From positions 551,790-615,789 of the forward strand of contig NZ_FOYS01000003.1 of NCBI RefSeq assembly GCF_900115785.1: 64,000 nucleotides of DNA, given 5' to 3'. Source of the stretch: Halogeometricum limi (GTDB lineage Archaea; Halobacteriota; Halobacteria; Halobacteriales; Haloferacaceae). Made by a program: the position numbers and the translations under genes. Positions 40,965-49,015 of the stretch are shown here, piece after piece. Within the stretch, counting starts at the first letter, position 1. Each line of letters opens with the position of its first letter. Under the pieces are notes generated by a model. It saw only the letters and a list, made by a program, of their open reading frames with translations. It made no database searches and was not told the DNA's origin.

Positions 40965-42218
40965 TCACTCCCACGGCACCGACCGCTGGGTGAGTTCGCC
41001 TGCGATATCGCGCGTCATCGACTCGGCGGCGTCGTCGCGGTTCGCGAGCGCCCACATCAGTTTCACTTTCGCGGTTCCGGGGAGGGTGTTGCCCGCCTCC
41101 ACCACGCCCGCGTCCAGGATGTCGCGGCCCGTGTCGTACACGCGGTCACAGACGCGGCCGTCCAGACACTGCGTCGTCATCGTGACGACGGTTCCCGACT
41201 CAACCAACTCTTCGAGGACCGGAATGAAATCGGTGTGGACGTGGCCGAGACCCGTTCCCTCGACGACGAGGCCGTCTAAGTCGCGACTCCGCAGGAACTC
41301 CGCGTACGCGTCGAGGTCCATGCCGGGCGTGAACTTCAGGAGGTCGACGTCCTCGTTCAGGTCGGTCGCCACGGCGAACTCCGTCTCGCCGCGGGCGGCG
41401 TAGTCCCGGCGGAAGCGAATCTCTTCGGACTCGTAGTCGACTTCGCCGAGCGGTTTCGCGCCGACCGTCTGGAAGGCGTCGCGACGAGAGGTGTGGTTCT
41501 TTCGGACGCGCGTGCCGCGGTGAAGCGCGCAGACGTCGTCGGACTCGGAGCCGTGCATGCAGACGAGCACCTCCGCGCAGTCGGCCTTCGCCGCCTCGAC
41601 GGCGCAGACGGCGTTCATCACGTTGTCCGAGGAGGGGCGGTCCGCGGAGCGCTGACTCCCCGTGAAGACGATGGGGACGGGCGTGTCGAGGACGAACGAC
41701 ATCGCCGCCGCGGTGAACTGCATCGTGTCGGTGCCGTGCATGACGACGATGCCGTCGGTGCCGGCCTCGATTTCGGCCTCGATGGCGTCGGCGAGGTCAC
41801 GCCACACGTCGGGCGTCATGTTCTCCGAGAGGATGTTTGCGACGACGCGTCCGCGGTAGTTCGCGCGCCCCGCAAGGTCCGGCACGGCGCGGAGGACGTC
41901 TTCGGCGTCGAACTGCGCCGTCACCGCGCCCGTCCGGTAGTCGACGGTCGAGGCGATGGTGCCGCCCGTCGAGATGAGCGAGACGGTCGGCAGGTCGTCG
42001 TCGAACGCTATCTCGGAGGTAGTCGACTCTGACTGTGCTTCTTCGACGTCGTACACGTCGGTCTCCAGTACGTCGACGTCGGCGTCGTCGCGTTCGATAC
42101 CGACGTTGTACCCCCCGTCGAGTTTGACGACGAGATACTCCGGCGTCGACGACGGCATCAGGACGCCCTCGTTCGTGACGCCCGCGCGTTCGACGCGGAC
42201 GCGGTCCCCTGGGTTCAT
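40965..42218 (-). CDS. gatD: Glutamyl-tRNA(Gln) amidotransferase subunit D
   Basis: A 417-aa protein from ATG 42218. An N-terminal barrel-like AnPRT-type domain (MNPGDRVRVERAGVTNEGVLMPS) is followed by an L-asparaginase-like core. The core has STGGTIAS, VVMHGTDTMQFTAAAMSF, FTGSQRSADRPSSDN and VEGTGLGHVHTDFIPVLEELVESG. With GatE it amidates Glu-tRNA(Gln) in archaea. The asparaginase Thr pair and the HGTDT motif are intact. A GNAT gene follows 23 nt downstream; gatE is not seen here. It is longer than the asparaginase at 56316 because of the extra N-terminal domain. Confidence 0.94.
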   Translation of the reverse strand: MNPGDRVRVERAGVTNEGVLMPSSTPEYLVVKLDGGYNVGIERDDADVDVLETDVYDVEEAQSESTTSEIAFDDDLPTVSLISTGGTIASTVDYRTGAVTAQFDAEDVLRAVPDLAGRANYRGRVVANILSENMTPDVWRDLADAIEAEIEAGTDGIVVMHGTDTMQFTAAAMSFVLDTPVPIVFTGSQRSADRPSSDNVMNAVCAVEAAKADCAEVLVCMHGSESDDVCALHRGTRVRKNHTSRRDAFQTVGAKPLGEVDYESEEIRFRRDYAARGETEFAVATDLNEDVDLLKFTPGMDLDAYAEFLRSRDLDGLVVEGTGLGHVHTDFIPVLEELVESGTVVTMTTQCLDGRVCDRVYDTGRDILDAGVVEAGNTLPGTAKVKLMWALANRDDAAESMTRDIAGELTQRSVPWE

Positions 42219-42372
42219 ACCGCGAGGTACCGCCGGACCGGACTTCAAATCTCCCTTTCGTGGCCGTCGGATTCGCTCGTCTCTTCGTGGCCGTCGGATT
42301 CGACCGTCCCCTCGTCCGCGCGTCGCGTCGCTCGGCGCAACAGCCATACTCCCGGAACGCGCACCATCAGCC

Positions 42373-42855
42373 ATGCAACGAACTGACGAGAGAGAACCCT
42401 CCACGTTCGACGTCTCGCTCGACAGCGACGAAGACGGCGACGCGGTGTCGTCCCCGAGAGACGGGTCGTCGAACGGCGGCCGACTGTTCTCGCCGAAGCG
42501 GTTCGTCGGCGTCTTCGTCGCCGCCCTCCTCGCGTCGTTCCTCGGCGGTGCGATTCCGCTCGTCGGCTTCGTCGGCCGATTCCTCGCACTGTTCGTCGTC
42601 GGGTTCGCCGTCGGTGCACTCTCGCACGAACGGCGGTACCTCGAAGTCGGACTGGCGGGCGGCCTCGTCTCCGGCTTGCTCTTGGCGCTGAGCACGCTCA
42701 CCTCCGCGCTCGCACTCGCACCGTTCGCGCTCCGCCTCGTCACGGAGTACGGCCTCGCGATAGCCGGCGTCGGCGTCGGTGTCGGCTTTCTCGTGTCGGT
42801 CGTCGGACACTACTTCGGACGCGACCTGCGGGACGGCCTCACGCGGGAGATATAG
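42373..42855 (+). CDS. Membrane protein, four helices, DUF456-like topology
   Basis: A 160-aa protein from ATG 42373. Residues 1-40 are polar and acidic, followed by hydrophobic segments near residues 46-64, 68-85, 90-118 and 122-143. Glycine-rich helix packing patterns (GLAGGLVSGLLLALS, GVGVGVGFLVSVVG) are evident. I see no catalytic motif. It is convergent with arsR, with 3 nt between stops. Function unknown. Confidence 0.68.
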   Translation: MQRTDEREPSTFDVSLDSDEDGDAVSSPRDGSSNGGRLFSPKRFVGVFVAALLASFLGGAIPLVGFVGRFLALFVVGFAVGALSHERRYLEVGLAGGLVSGLLLALSTLTSALALAPFALRLVTEYGLAIAGVGVGVGFLVSVVGHYFGRDLRDGLTREI

Positions 42856-42858
42856 CCG

Positions 42859-43527
42859 TCACGCGACGGTGCCGCCGGCGACCACCCATCGGTCGTCGTC
42901 GCGGGCGACGAGTCCGCGTTCGGCGAGTCGGTGGACCGCCTCTTCGACCGCCTCGTAGGAGGCGTTGAGTTCGCGCGCGACGCCCTCCACCGTCTCCTCG
43001 CCGCGGGCGATGGCCGCCAGCGTCTCCGCGTGGAATCTGCTGTCGGCGTCCGCCCCGATTCGCTCGTTCAGGCGGTCCAGCGCGCTCGTGATTCTGCCGT
43101 GGACCCAGCGTTGCGCCAGCGAGAGTTCGTTCTCTAAGTCCGCGAGGTGGCCGAGTTCCTTCGCGAGTTCGGCGACGTCTTGGGTTTCCTCGCGCGGGAT
43201 GTCGAACGAGAGATGCGGACACCGGCCGCTCATGTCGAGGTTCGGGCTCGCCGGGTAAGCCGACTTCGCGCCGAAGCCGTACGGCGAGACGTTCACCTCC
43301 AGCCGGAGATTCCGAGAGATGTGGAAGTACTTGCGCCGTTGGTCGTCGGTCCGACTCTCGATGAGGCCGGCGTCCTCCAGTTTCCGGAGGTGGTCGATGA
43401 CCGCCTTCGGACTCACCCCGAGGTACTCGCTTATCTCGGTCACGTAACACGGTTTGTGCGACAACAGCCGGAGGATGCGCCGCCGGTTCTCGTTTCCGAG
43501 TAAATCTAGCAGTACCGCGGAGTCCAT
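42859..43527 (-). CDS. ArsR-family winged-helix regulator
   Basis: A 222-aa protein from ATG 43527. The first ~70 residues are an ArsR-type winged helix (MDSAVLLDLLGNENRRRILRLLSHKPCYVTEISEYLGVSPKAVIDHLRKLEDAGLIES), followed by an effector part rich in acidic helices. This longer ArsR/HTH_20 architecture is frequent in haloarchaea. Upstream of the start is a small inverted repeat GCCT-N4-AGGC (43548-43559) that may be part of its own operator. The long frame up to 44757 runs over DUF1405 and is not coding here. Its ligand is unknown. Confidence 0.85.
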   Translation of the reverse strand: MDSAVLLDLLGNENRRRILRLLSHKPCYVTEISEYLGVSPKAVIDHLRKLEDAGLIESRTDDQRRKYFHISRNLRLEVNVSPYGFGAKSAYPASPNLDMSGRCPHLSFDIPREETQDVAELAKELGHLADLENELSLAQRWVHGRITSALDRLNERIGADADSRFHAETLAAIARGEETVEGVARELNASYEAVEEAVHRLAERGLVARDDDRWVVAGGTVA

Positions 43528-43601
43528 AACGATAGGTAAATCACGGGGCCTGATTAGGCTTACTGAGGTTCGCTCGACGACGCGCCGTCGTCGTTCGGTC
43601 G

Positions 43602-44282
43602 CTACCGGTCGAACACTCGCGCCGCGAGGGCGACGGTTCCGACGGAGAGGCCGACGGTTACCGCCGCGAGGAGCAGTCCCGGTTCGTACTTCAGCGGCGG
43701 ATGAAAGCCGAAGCCGTAGTCGTACGCGTCGTTGACGAGCGCCAAGACGAGTGCGAGTCCGAGCGCGCCGCGCGACGTCTTTCCGTAGTACGGGATGAGC
43801 GCCGCCTCGACGAGGAAGAACAGATGCGTGAGCATGATTCCCCAGTAGTCCCACAGCAGCGCGGGCGAGAACCCGAAGTAGAGGTCCGGTCTGAGGTTGA
43901 GTGCGACGGCCGTCCAGACGCCGTACTTCACCAGCCAGACGAAGGCGAGCGTGTGAATGACGCTGAGAACGGCGTTCGTCGGCGCGTCGCGGACGGGCCG
44001 TCCGAGGTGCGGGACGAGCGTCACGAACGAGAGCGTCGCGAGCGCCAGCGCCGTCGGGGAGTCGCCGAACAGGGGGTAGAGAAGCGAACTGACCTCGCGG
44101 AGCGAGGGCTCGGAGTGGACGTAGAAGCTCACGCCGACGAGGAACGCGCCCGTGTTGACGACGAGCAACCACGCGAGACTCGGGGCGTTCCCGAGGTAGT
44201 ACTGCACCCAGCGCTCGGGCACCGGTCGTCGCCACGTCGTCTCCGACCGTCCGGTCGCCGCGTCCGTCCTCGCGTCCTCCAT
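43602..44282 (-). CDS. DUF1405-family membrane protein
   Basis: A 226-aa protein with ~six membrane segments and conserved-looking aromatic motifs (YLGNAPSLAWLLVVNTGAFLVGVSFY, LHPRPV-like loop, YFGFSPALLWDYWGIMLTHLFFLVEAALIPYYG). Sequence and topology match DUF1405, a membrane family of unknown function seen in archaea and Gram-positives. It is on the strand opposite gpmI, with ~165 nt of divergent sequence between. Confidence 0.8.
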   Translation of the reverse strand: MEDARTDAATGRSETTWRRPVPERWVQYYLGNAPSLAWLLVVNTGAFLVGVSFYVHSEPSLREVSSLLYPLFGDSPTALALATLSFVTLVPHLGRPVRDAPTNAVLSVIHTLAFVWLVKYGVWTAVALNLRPDLYFGFSPALLWDYWGIMLTHLFFLVEAALIPYYGKTSRGALGLALVLALVNDAYDYGFGFHPPLKYEPGLLLAAVTVGLSVGTVALAARVFDR

Positions 44283-44446
44283 CGCCCGTCCGAACGGCCG
44301 GTGGCCGAAAGAAGCTGTCGCGTCTGGGTCGCCTCCGGCGAGAGAGTCCCGAACGACCCGTGAGCCCGGAACGACCCGTGAACGACCGTGAGAGACCGAC
44401 TGCGGGAAACGAAGGGTAGTTACCGCTCGCCGCCGTCGCCCCGCGT

Positions 44447-45961
44447 ATGCAGGCTGCGCTCGTTATCCTCGACGGCTGGGGCCTCGGCGACCACGACAGA
44501 CGCGACGCGGTGAAGGCGGCGGACACGCCGAACTTCGACCGCTTCGCCGACGCCGGCGCGTACGGCACGCTCGACGTGTCGGGGCGAAACGTCGGCCTCC
44601 CCGACGGCCAGATGGGCAACAGCGAGGTCGGACACCTCAACATCGGCGCGGGGCGCGTCGTCAAGCAGGCGTACACCCGCATCGAGGACGCCATCGACGA
44701 CGGGTCGTTCTTCGAGAACGAGGCGCTGACCTCAGCGTTCGAGCACGTCGAGCACACGGGCGGCCGCGTCCACTACATGGGTCTCGTGAGCGACGGCGGC
44801 GTCCACTCCGAGCAGGGCCACGTCCACGCGCTGGTCGAGATGGCCGCCGACCGCGGCGTCGAGGCCGTCACGCACGCGTTCATGGACGGACGCGACACCG
44901 ACCCCCACGGCGGCGAGGACTACCTTGCGGCGCTGGAGTCGACCGTCGCAGACCACGGGACGGGAGACGTGGCCACCGTCTCGGGGCGGTACTACGCGAT
45001 GGACCGCGACCAGAACTGGGAGCGCACGAAGCGCGCCTACGACGCCATCGTGAACCGGGAGGCCGACCACGAGGCGCCGTCGGCCGTCGACGCCGTCACC
45101 GACTCGTACGACCGCGGCGACACCGACGAGTTCGTCGAACCGACGCTGGTCGAGGGCGGCCCGGCGCTCGAAGACGGCGACGCCGTCGTCTTCTTCAACT
45201 TCCGGCCGGACCGCGCCCGCCAACTCTGCCGGATGCTCACGAACACCCGGCCGGAGTGGGCGTTCGACACGTCGCCGCCGGAGATTCGCCTCGTGACGAT
45301 GACCGAGTACGACGAGACGTTCACCTTCCCCGTGGCGTTCCCGCCGAACGACCCCGAGGACACGCTCGGAGAGACGCTCTCGATGGCGGGCAAGACGCAA
45401 CTCCGACTCGCGGAGTCCGAGAAGTACGCCCACGTGACCTACTTCCTCAACGGCGGGCGCGAGGTGGCGTTCGACGGGGAGAGACGCGAAATCGTCGAGA
45501 GCCCCGACGTGCCGACGTACGACGAGAAGCCGGAGATGAGCGCGGAAGAACTCACCGACACCGCAATCGAACTCGTGGAGTCAGAAGACCCCGACGCGCT
45601 GGTGTTGAACTACGCGAACCCCGACATGGTGGGTCACACCGGCGACTTCGACGCCGCCGTCGCCGCCGTCGAGGCCGTCGACGAACAGTTGGGCCGACTG
45701 GTCGACGCGATTCGGGCGGCGGGCGGACACGTCCTCATCACGGCCGACCACGGTAACGCCGACGACATGGGGACGCCGGAGTCGCCCCACACCGCGCACA
45801 CGACGAACCCCGTTCCGCTCGTCTACCTCACGCCCGCGGGCGACGACGGCGGCCGAACGGTTCGCTCGGGCGGGTCGCTCTGCGACATCGCGCCGACGAT
45901 GCTCGAACTGATGGACGTCCACCAACCCGACGTGATGACGGGCGCGTCGCTCCTGGAGTAG
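44447..45961 (+). CDS. gpmI: 2,3-bisphosphoglycerate-independent phosphoglycerate mutase
   Basis: A 504-aa alkaline-phosphatase-superfamily enzyme of full length. The metal Asp is in LVILDGWGLGDHD (residue 9). The phospho-Ser is in GQMGNSEVGHLNIGAGR (Ser59). Mid-region MDGRDTDP and GRYYAMDRDQNW are followed by C-terminal metal sites ANPDMVGHTGDFDAAVAAVEA and TADHGNADDM. It interconverts 3- and 2-phosphoglycerate in glycolysis/gluconeogenesis. It is a single gene with an independent promoter. Confidence 0.96.
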   Translation: MQAALVILDGWGLGDHDRRDAVKAADTPNFDRFADAGAYGTLDVSGRNVGLPDGQMGNSEVGHLNIGAGRVVKQAYTRIEDAIDDGSFFENEALTSAFEHVEHTGGRVHYMGLVSDGGVHSEQGHVHALVEMAADRGVEAVTHAFMDGRDTDPHGGEDYLAALESTVADHGTGDVATVSGRYYAMDRDQNWERTKRAYDAIVNREADHEAPSAVDAVTDSYDRGDTDEFVEPTLVEGGPALEDGDAVVFFNFRPDRARQLCRMLTNTRPEWAFDTSPPEIRLVTMTEYDETFTFPVAFPPNDPEDTLGETLSMAGKTQLRLAESEKYAHVTYFLNGGREVAFDGERREIVESPDVPTYDEKPEMSAEELTDTAIELVESEDPDALVLNYANPDMVGHTGDFDAAVAAVEAVDEQLGRLVDAIRAAGGHVLITADHGNADDMGTPESPHTAHTTNPVPLVYLTPAGDDGGRTVRSGGSLCDIAPTMLELMDVHQPDVMTGASLLE

Positions 45962-46012
45962 CCTCTTCTCGACGCGAGCGACTCGTTCTCCGTTCTCCGT
46001 CGTACTCGCCGC

Positions 46013-46678
46013 TCACGCCGCGTCGCCGTCGGCCTCCGCGTCCGTCCGTTCGCCGTACCACTCGTACGCGACCGGTACCAGGAGCACCGACGCGACCAGT
46101 CCCGCGACGACGACCACTCGCGCGTCTATCGCGCCGGCGACGTCACCCGCCGCCAGCGTCTCCGCGGACGCACCCGCGAGGACGCCCGCGACGGCCCACG
46201 GCGCTTCGCCGATGGCGGTTCCGAGCGCGAACCACCGGAGTCGGACGCCCGCGACGCCCGCTCCGACCGACACCACGTCCGAGGGCGCGGGGACGAGACG
46301 GCTGGCGACGACGCTCCTGAGGTCGCCGGTTCGCTCGACGAACGACTCGCCGGCGGCCGCCAGTCGCCCCGTTCGCCCGTACCGCTTCGCGAACAGGAAC
46401 GGCGGAACGCTCGTGAGGACGATGAGACAGAGCGCGAACGGAAGGCCGGGGAGACCGAACCCGAACCCGACGACGACGGCGAGAAGCGTCGTCGGCCACG
46501 CGAGGAACGGCCGGACGACGGCGAGAACGAGCGTCGCGGCGGCCAGTCGGACGGGGTCGGCCGCGAGCCACGTCGCGTGCGCGAGGACGACGTCCGGAGA
46601 CGACACCGCCGCGAGAGCGGCGACGACGAGGACCGAGAGACCGACGGCGACCCGAGCGTCGACGCGAGGGCGCTTCAT
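46013..46678 (-). CDS. TVP38/TMEM64-type (VTT domain) membrane protein
   Basis: A 221-aa protein with ~six membrane segments and the VTT/SNARE-associated core. FLAWPTTLLAVVVGFGFGLPGLPFALC is followed by KRYGRTGRLAAAGESFVERTGDLRSVVASRLVPAPSDVVSVGAGVAG, resembling the F/G-rich re-entrant region. VTT/DedA proteins scramble or flip lipids in eukaryotes and bacteria. The halophilic role is unknown. It is transcribed away from the DUF5830-like gene and convergently to gpmI. Confidence 0.78.
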   Translation of the reverse strand: MKRPRVDARVAVGLSVLVVAALAAVSSPDVVLAHATWLAADPVRLAAATLVLAVVRPFLAWPTTLLAVVVGFGFGLPGLPFALCLIVLTSVPPFLFAKRYGRTGRLAAAGESFVERTGDLRSVVASRLVPAPSDVVSVGAGVAGVRLRWFALGTAIGEAPWAVAGVLAGASAETLAAGDVAGAIDARVVVVAGLVASVLLVPVAYEWYGERTDAEADGDAA

Positions 46679-46786
46679 CGCACGCTTCTCTCCCGCGGGA
46701 GGCTATACGCCTTGTGCCTCCGCGGCCGGAGGAGACCCCACCACGGTGCGCTTTTGTCCGTGCACCGCGCACGGTCTATCGAACCC

Positions 46787-47260
46787 GTGGACGACGACAG
46801 CGAGACGCAGTCGGACCTGTCGGCCTTCGACGCCGGGAGCGACGACGGTTCGGCCGATACCGACCTGACTGATGCCGACCCGACCGACGTCCGAGAGATG
46901 GACCGGAGCGAACGCGTCGAACTCGGCGTCGAACTGCTCGCACATCTGGAGACGGACGACCTGTCGCTGTCGGAGGCGGTGGACCGCATCGAGACGGTGA
47001 CGACGAACCCGTCGCTCACGCGCGAGATACTCGATACCGCGGAACTCCGCGGCGTCATCGACCGAGACGGCGGCCGTATCCAGACGCGACGCGGCGGGAC
47101 GTTCGTTCGGTTCGAGAGTCAGGTCGTCCGGCGCGAGGGCGAGTTCACCTGCCGACGCTGCGGTGCCGGAATCTCGACGGGACACTTCGTCCGGTTCGAC
47201 GCGGGCGAACTCGGGCCGTTCGGCTCTTCGTGCATCGAGAAGGTACTCGGTCGGTCGTAA
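46787..47260 (+). CDS. DUF5830-like zinc-knuckle regulator-type protein
   Basis: A 157-aa protein from GTG 46787. The first ~38 residues are acidic and disordered. A helical part follows (RVELGVELLAHLETDDLSLSEAVDRIETVTTNPSLTREILDTAELRGVI), looking like a winged helix. The last ~45 residues hold CRRCGAGISTGHFVRFDAGELGPFGSSC, a Cys-based knuckle. This matches a haloarchaeal family (DUF5830, from memory). It may bind nucleic acid through the helical part. The long frame start at 46577 is upstream noise. Confidence 0.68.
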   Translation: MDDDSETQSDLSAFDAGSDDGSADTDLTDADPTDVREMDRSERVELGVELLAHLETDDLSLSEAVDRIETVTTNPSLTREILDTAELRGVIDRDGGRIQTRRGGTFVRFESQVVRREGEFTCRRCGAGISTGHFVRFDAGELGPFGSSCIEKVLGRS

Positions 47261-47324
47261 TCGGTCGTCGTCGGATTGTAGCGGGGTCGCCGCCGAGTCG
47301 CCGAGTCGTCGCCGACGGACGCGT

Positions 47325-48389
47325 CTACCGCCCGCGGCGCAGTTCGTCGATGAGTTGTTCGATGAGTTCGCGTTGCTCGCGAATCTCCTCTCCCTGCCGG
47401 TCGACGGTCGCGCGCAACTCGGCGAGTTCGTCTGCGACGCGTTCGTTGGCGTCGGCCGCCGCCGACTCGAAGCCCGACCCGTCGAACCCGTCCCCGTTTC
47501 CGGCGTCTCCGTCGTCCGTCACCGCTTCGGTTTCGACGGACTCGGTGGTCGACTCCGCGGGCGCTTCGACCTGTCGGGCGACGCTCTGGCCCGCCGCCGA
47601 CGCGTCCGCCGATGTCTCCGCCGGTGCCTCCGAGGGCGAGCGAGTCGCGTTCGCCGGTTCCTCGGAGAGTTCTGACGGGTTGGCGCTCAGGGGGTCCGGG
47701 CCGTCGCCGAAGGAGACGTCCTCCGCGTCGGCCGCCGGTTCCTCCTCGTCGGGTTCGTTCGCCGCGCGGAGTTCGTCGACCGAGGAGACGCCCCAGTAGT
47801 CGAGCAGTGCCGATTCGAGCGTCTCGCGGAGGGCGCGCGCCTCCTCGTTCGGCGCTTTGAAGCGTTCCTGCCGACCGGCGACGGTCATCACGACCGAGGT
47901 GGCGACGCTCCCGCTCTCGAACTGGAGGTCGGCCACGTCGTCGTAGCGATACTCCTCGAAGTCTTCGTCCCACAGCGACGCGCCGATGTGCTTGACGACG
48001 CGTCGCGAGGAGACGACGAGCGTGAGTTCGCTGAAACGGAACAGTCGCTGCATCGGTTCGTCGTCAGCGAGGATGTCGTTTGCCTTCAGGACGCCTTCGA
48101 CCACCGGGTGGAGGGCGCGGTCTAACTGCTTGACGGGGAGTCCGAACGTCTCCTCGCCGTCGAGGCCGTAGTCGAGCGTTATCTTCGCTTTACGTCGCCC
48201 CTCGGAGACGGTGATTCGTTCTGCGGTGTGCGGGTACGCCTCGACCGCTTCGTCCGACAGAATCCCTTCCGACCGATAGACCAGCGTCCGCGTCGGCGTG
48301 GCGTACAGTTCGTCCTCGCCGCCGAGGGCGACGCGGGCGACCACGTCTTCGCCCTCGAGGGCGGACTGGACCATCTGCGGTTGGCTCAT
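47325..48389 (-). CDS. DUF7115-like protein with PH-like domain and coiled coil
   Basis: A 354-aa protein. Residues ~1-190 form a beta-rich PH/GRAM-like domain (GEDELYATPTRTLVYRSEGILSDEAVEAYPHTAERITVSEGRRKAKITLDYGLDG). A disordered Glu/Ala/Ser stretch spans ~215-305, and the end is a short coiled coil (ELAELRATVDRQGEEIREQRELIEQLIDELRRG). Such proteins are widespread in haloarchaea and uncharacterised. The PH-like part hints at membrane or protein docking. Confidence in the family name is moderate. Confidence 0.72.
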   Translation of the reverse strand: MSQPQMVQSALEGEDVVARVALGGEDELYATPTRTLVYRSEGILSDEAVEAYPHTAERITVSEGRRKAKITLDYGLDGEETFGLPVKQLDRALHPVVEGVLKANDILADDEPMQRLFRFSELTLVVSSRRVVKHIGASLWDEDFEEYRYDDVADLQFESGSVATSVVMTVAGRQERFKAPNEEARALRETLESALLDYWGVSSVDELRAANEPDEEEPAADAEDVSFGDGPDPLSANPSELSEEPANATRSPSEAPAETSADASAAGQSVARQVEAPAESTTESVETEAVTDDGDAGNGDGFDGSGFESAAADANERVADELAELRATVDRQGEEIREQRELIEQLIDELRRGR

Positions 48390-48485
48390 AGGTGGGTGTC
48401 CCCGTCCCGATTGATAAATCCGCGGGTGATTCTCCCGACCGCGTGTGCAGTGGTGTCACACCAACCGGCGGGACCAGATGAGAAG

Positions 48486-48496
48486 CTTAAAGAACT
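48486..48496 (+). promoter_or_regulatory. TATA-like box of tRNA-Met
   Basis: CTTAAAGAACT lies ~23-33 nt upstream of the tRNA 5' end at 48519, the normal position for an archaeal tRNA promoter. Confidence 0.5.
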
Positions 48497-48518
48497 TCAT
48501 CGGACAACGAATAATCGA

Positions 48519-48674
48519 GCCCGGGTGGCTTAGCTGGACATAGCGCCGCACTCATAGGGTTTCTGAGATTCGGTGCGGTATGCCTTGGAAGCCTCCGCCC
48601 GCTCCCCACAGGGGCCCGCCGAGCCTCAGACCTGGGACATGCGGAGATCGTGGGTTCGGAGCCCACCCCGGGCA
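48519..48674 (+). tRNA. tRNA-Met (CAU, elongator type) with an intron
   Basis: Acceptor GCCCGGG pairs with CCCGGGC at 48667-48673, discriminator A. The D arm is GCT-like, and anticodon stem CCGCA (48546-48550) pairs with TGCGG (48640-48644). The anticodon is CAT at 48553-48555, and the T arm is GTGGG-TTCGGAG-CCCAC. The insert between anticodon-loop position 37 (48556) and position 38 (48639) is ~82 nt, with a CTGAG/CTCAG helix suggesting a bulge-helix-bulge splice substrate. Exact splice points may shift by a few nt. Haloarchaeal elongator tRNA-Met is known to carry an intron at this position. Mature length is ~74 nt. Confidence 0.92.
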
Positions 48675-49015
48675 CTTCTTCGGAACGCTTCGACCGAGAG
48701 CGCGTCGGCTACCGTTCGCGTCGTTCGAGACGAGAACGCGTTCTCGGCGTCGTAGTCGAATGTGTCTCACGCGCACGCGTACGCGAACGCCTAAACAAAC
48801 CAAACAAGAGGAACTGCAGTGCTCGGAGCGCTACGGTCTCGTTCTCTCTGCCGTTCGACGCTTCGGAGTCGCCAGAGCGACCGCCCCGTCTCGTCGAGAG
48901 TCGTGAGAACAGCGTGTCGTCGAACGTCCCGGCGTCGTCGACGCCGTCGCTGGTGGGTGTAGCGCGTCGAAAGAAAGTGATGTGAGAGAGCCGGCGTGAG
49001 CCGGTAGTTCAGACG
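48675..49015. other. Gene-poor stretch between tRNA-Met and the S-layer gene
   Basis: 341 nt with no credible ORF. It contains an A-rich CTAAACAAACCAAACAAGAG (~48791-48810), otherwise Arg/Ser-coding-looking noise. No stem-loop stands out beyond ordinary GC-rich pairing. Confidence 0.35.

Noticed and set aside
44340..44400. Short direct repeats of the form GAACGACCCGTGA before gpmI
   Set aside because: Only two short copies in GC-rich DNA; no function can be supported.
42859..44757. 632-aa minus-strand frame ending in the ArsR gene
   Set aside because: The part above 43527 overlaps DUF1405 in another frame and is Arg-rich; ATG 43527 gives the ArsR start.
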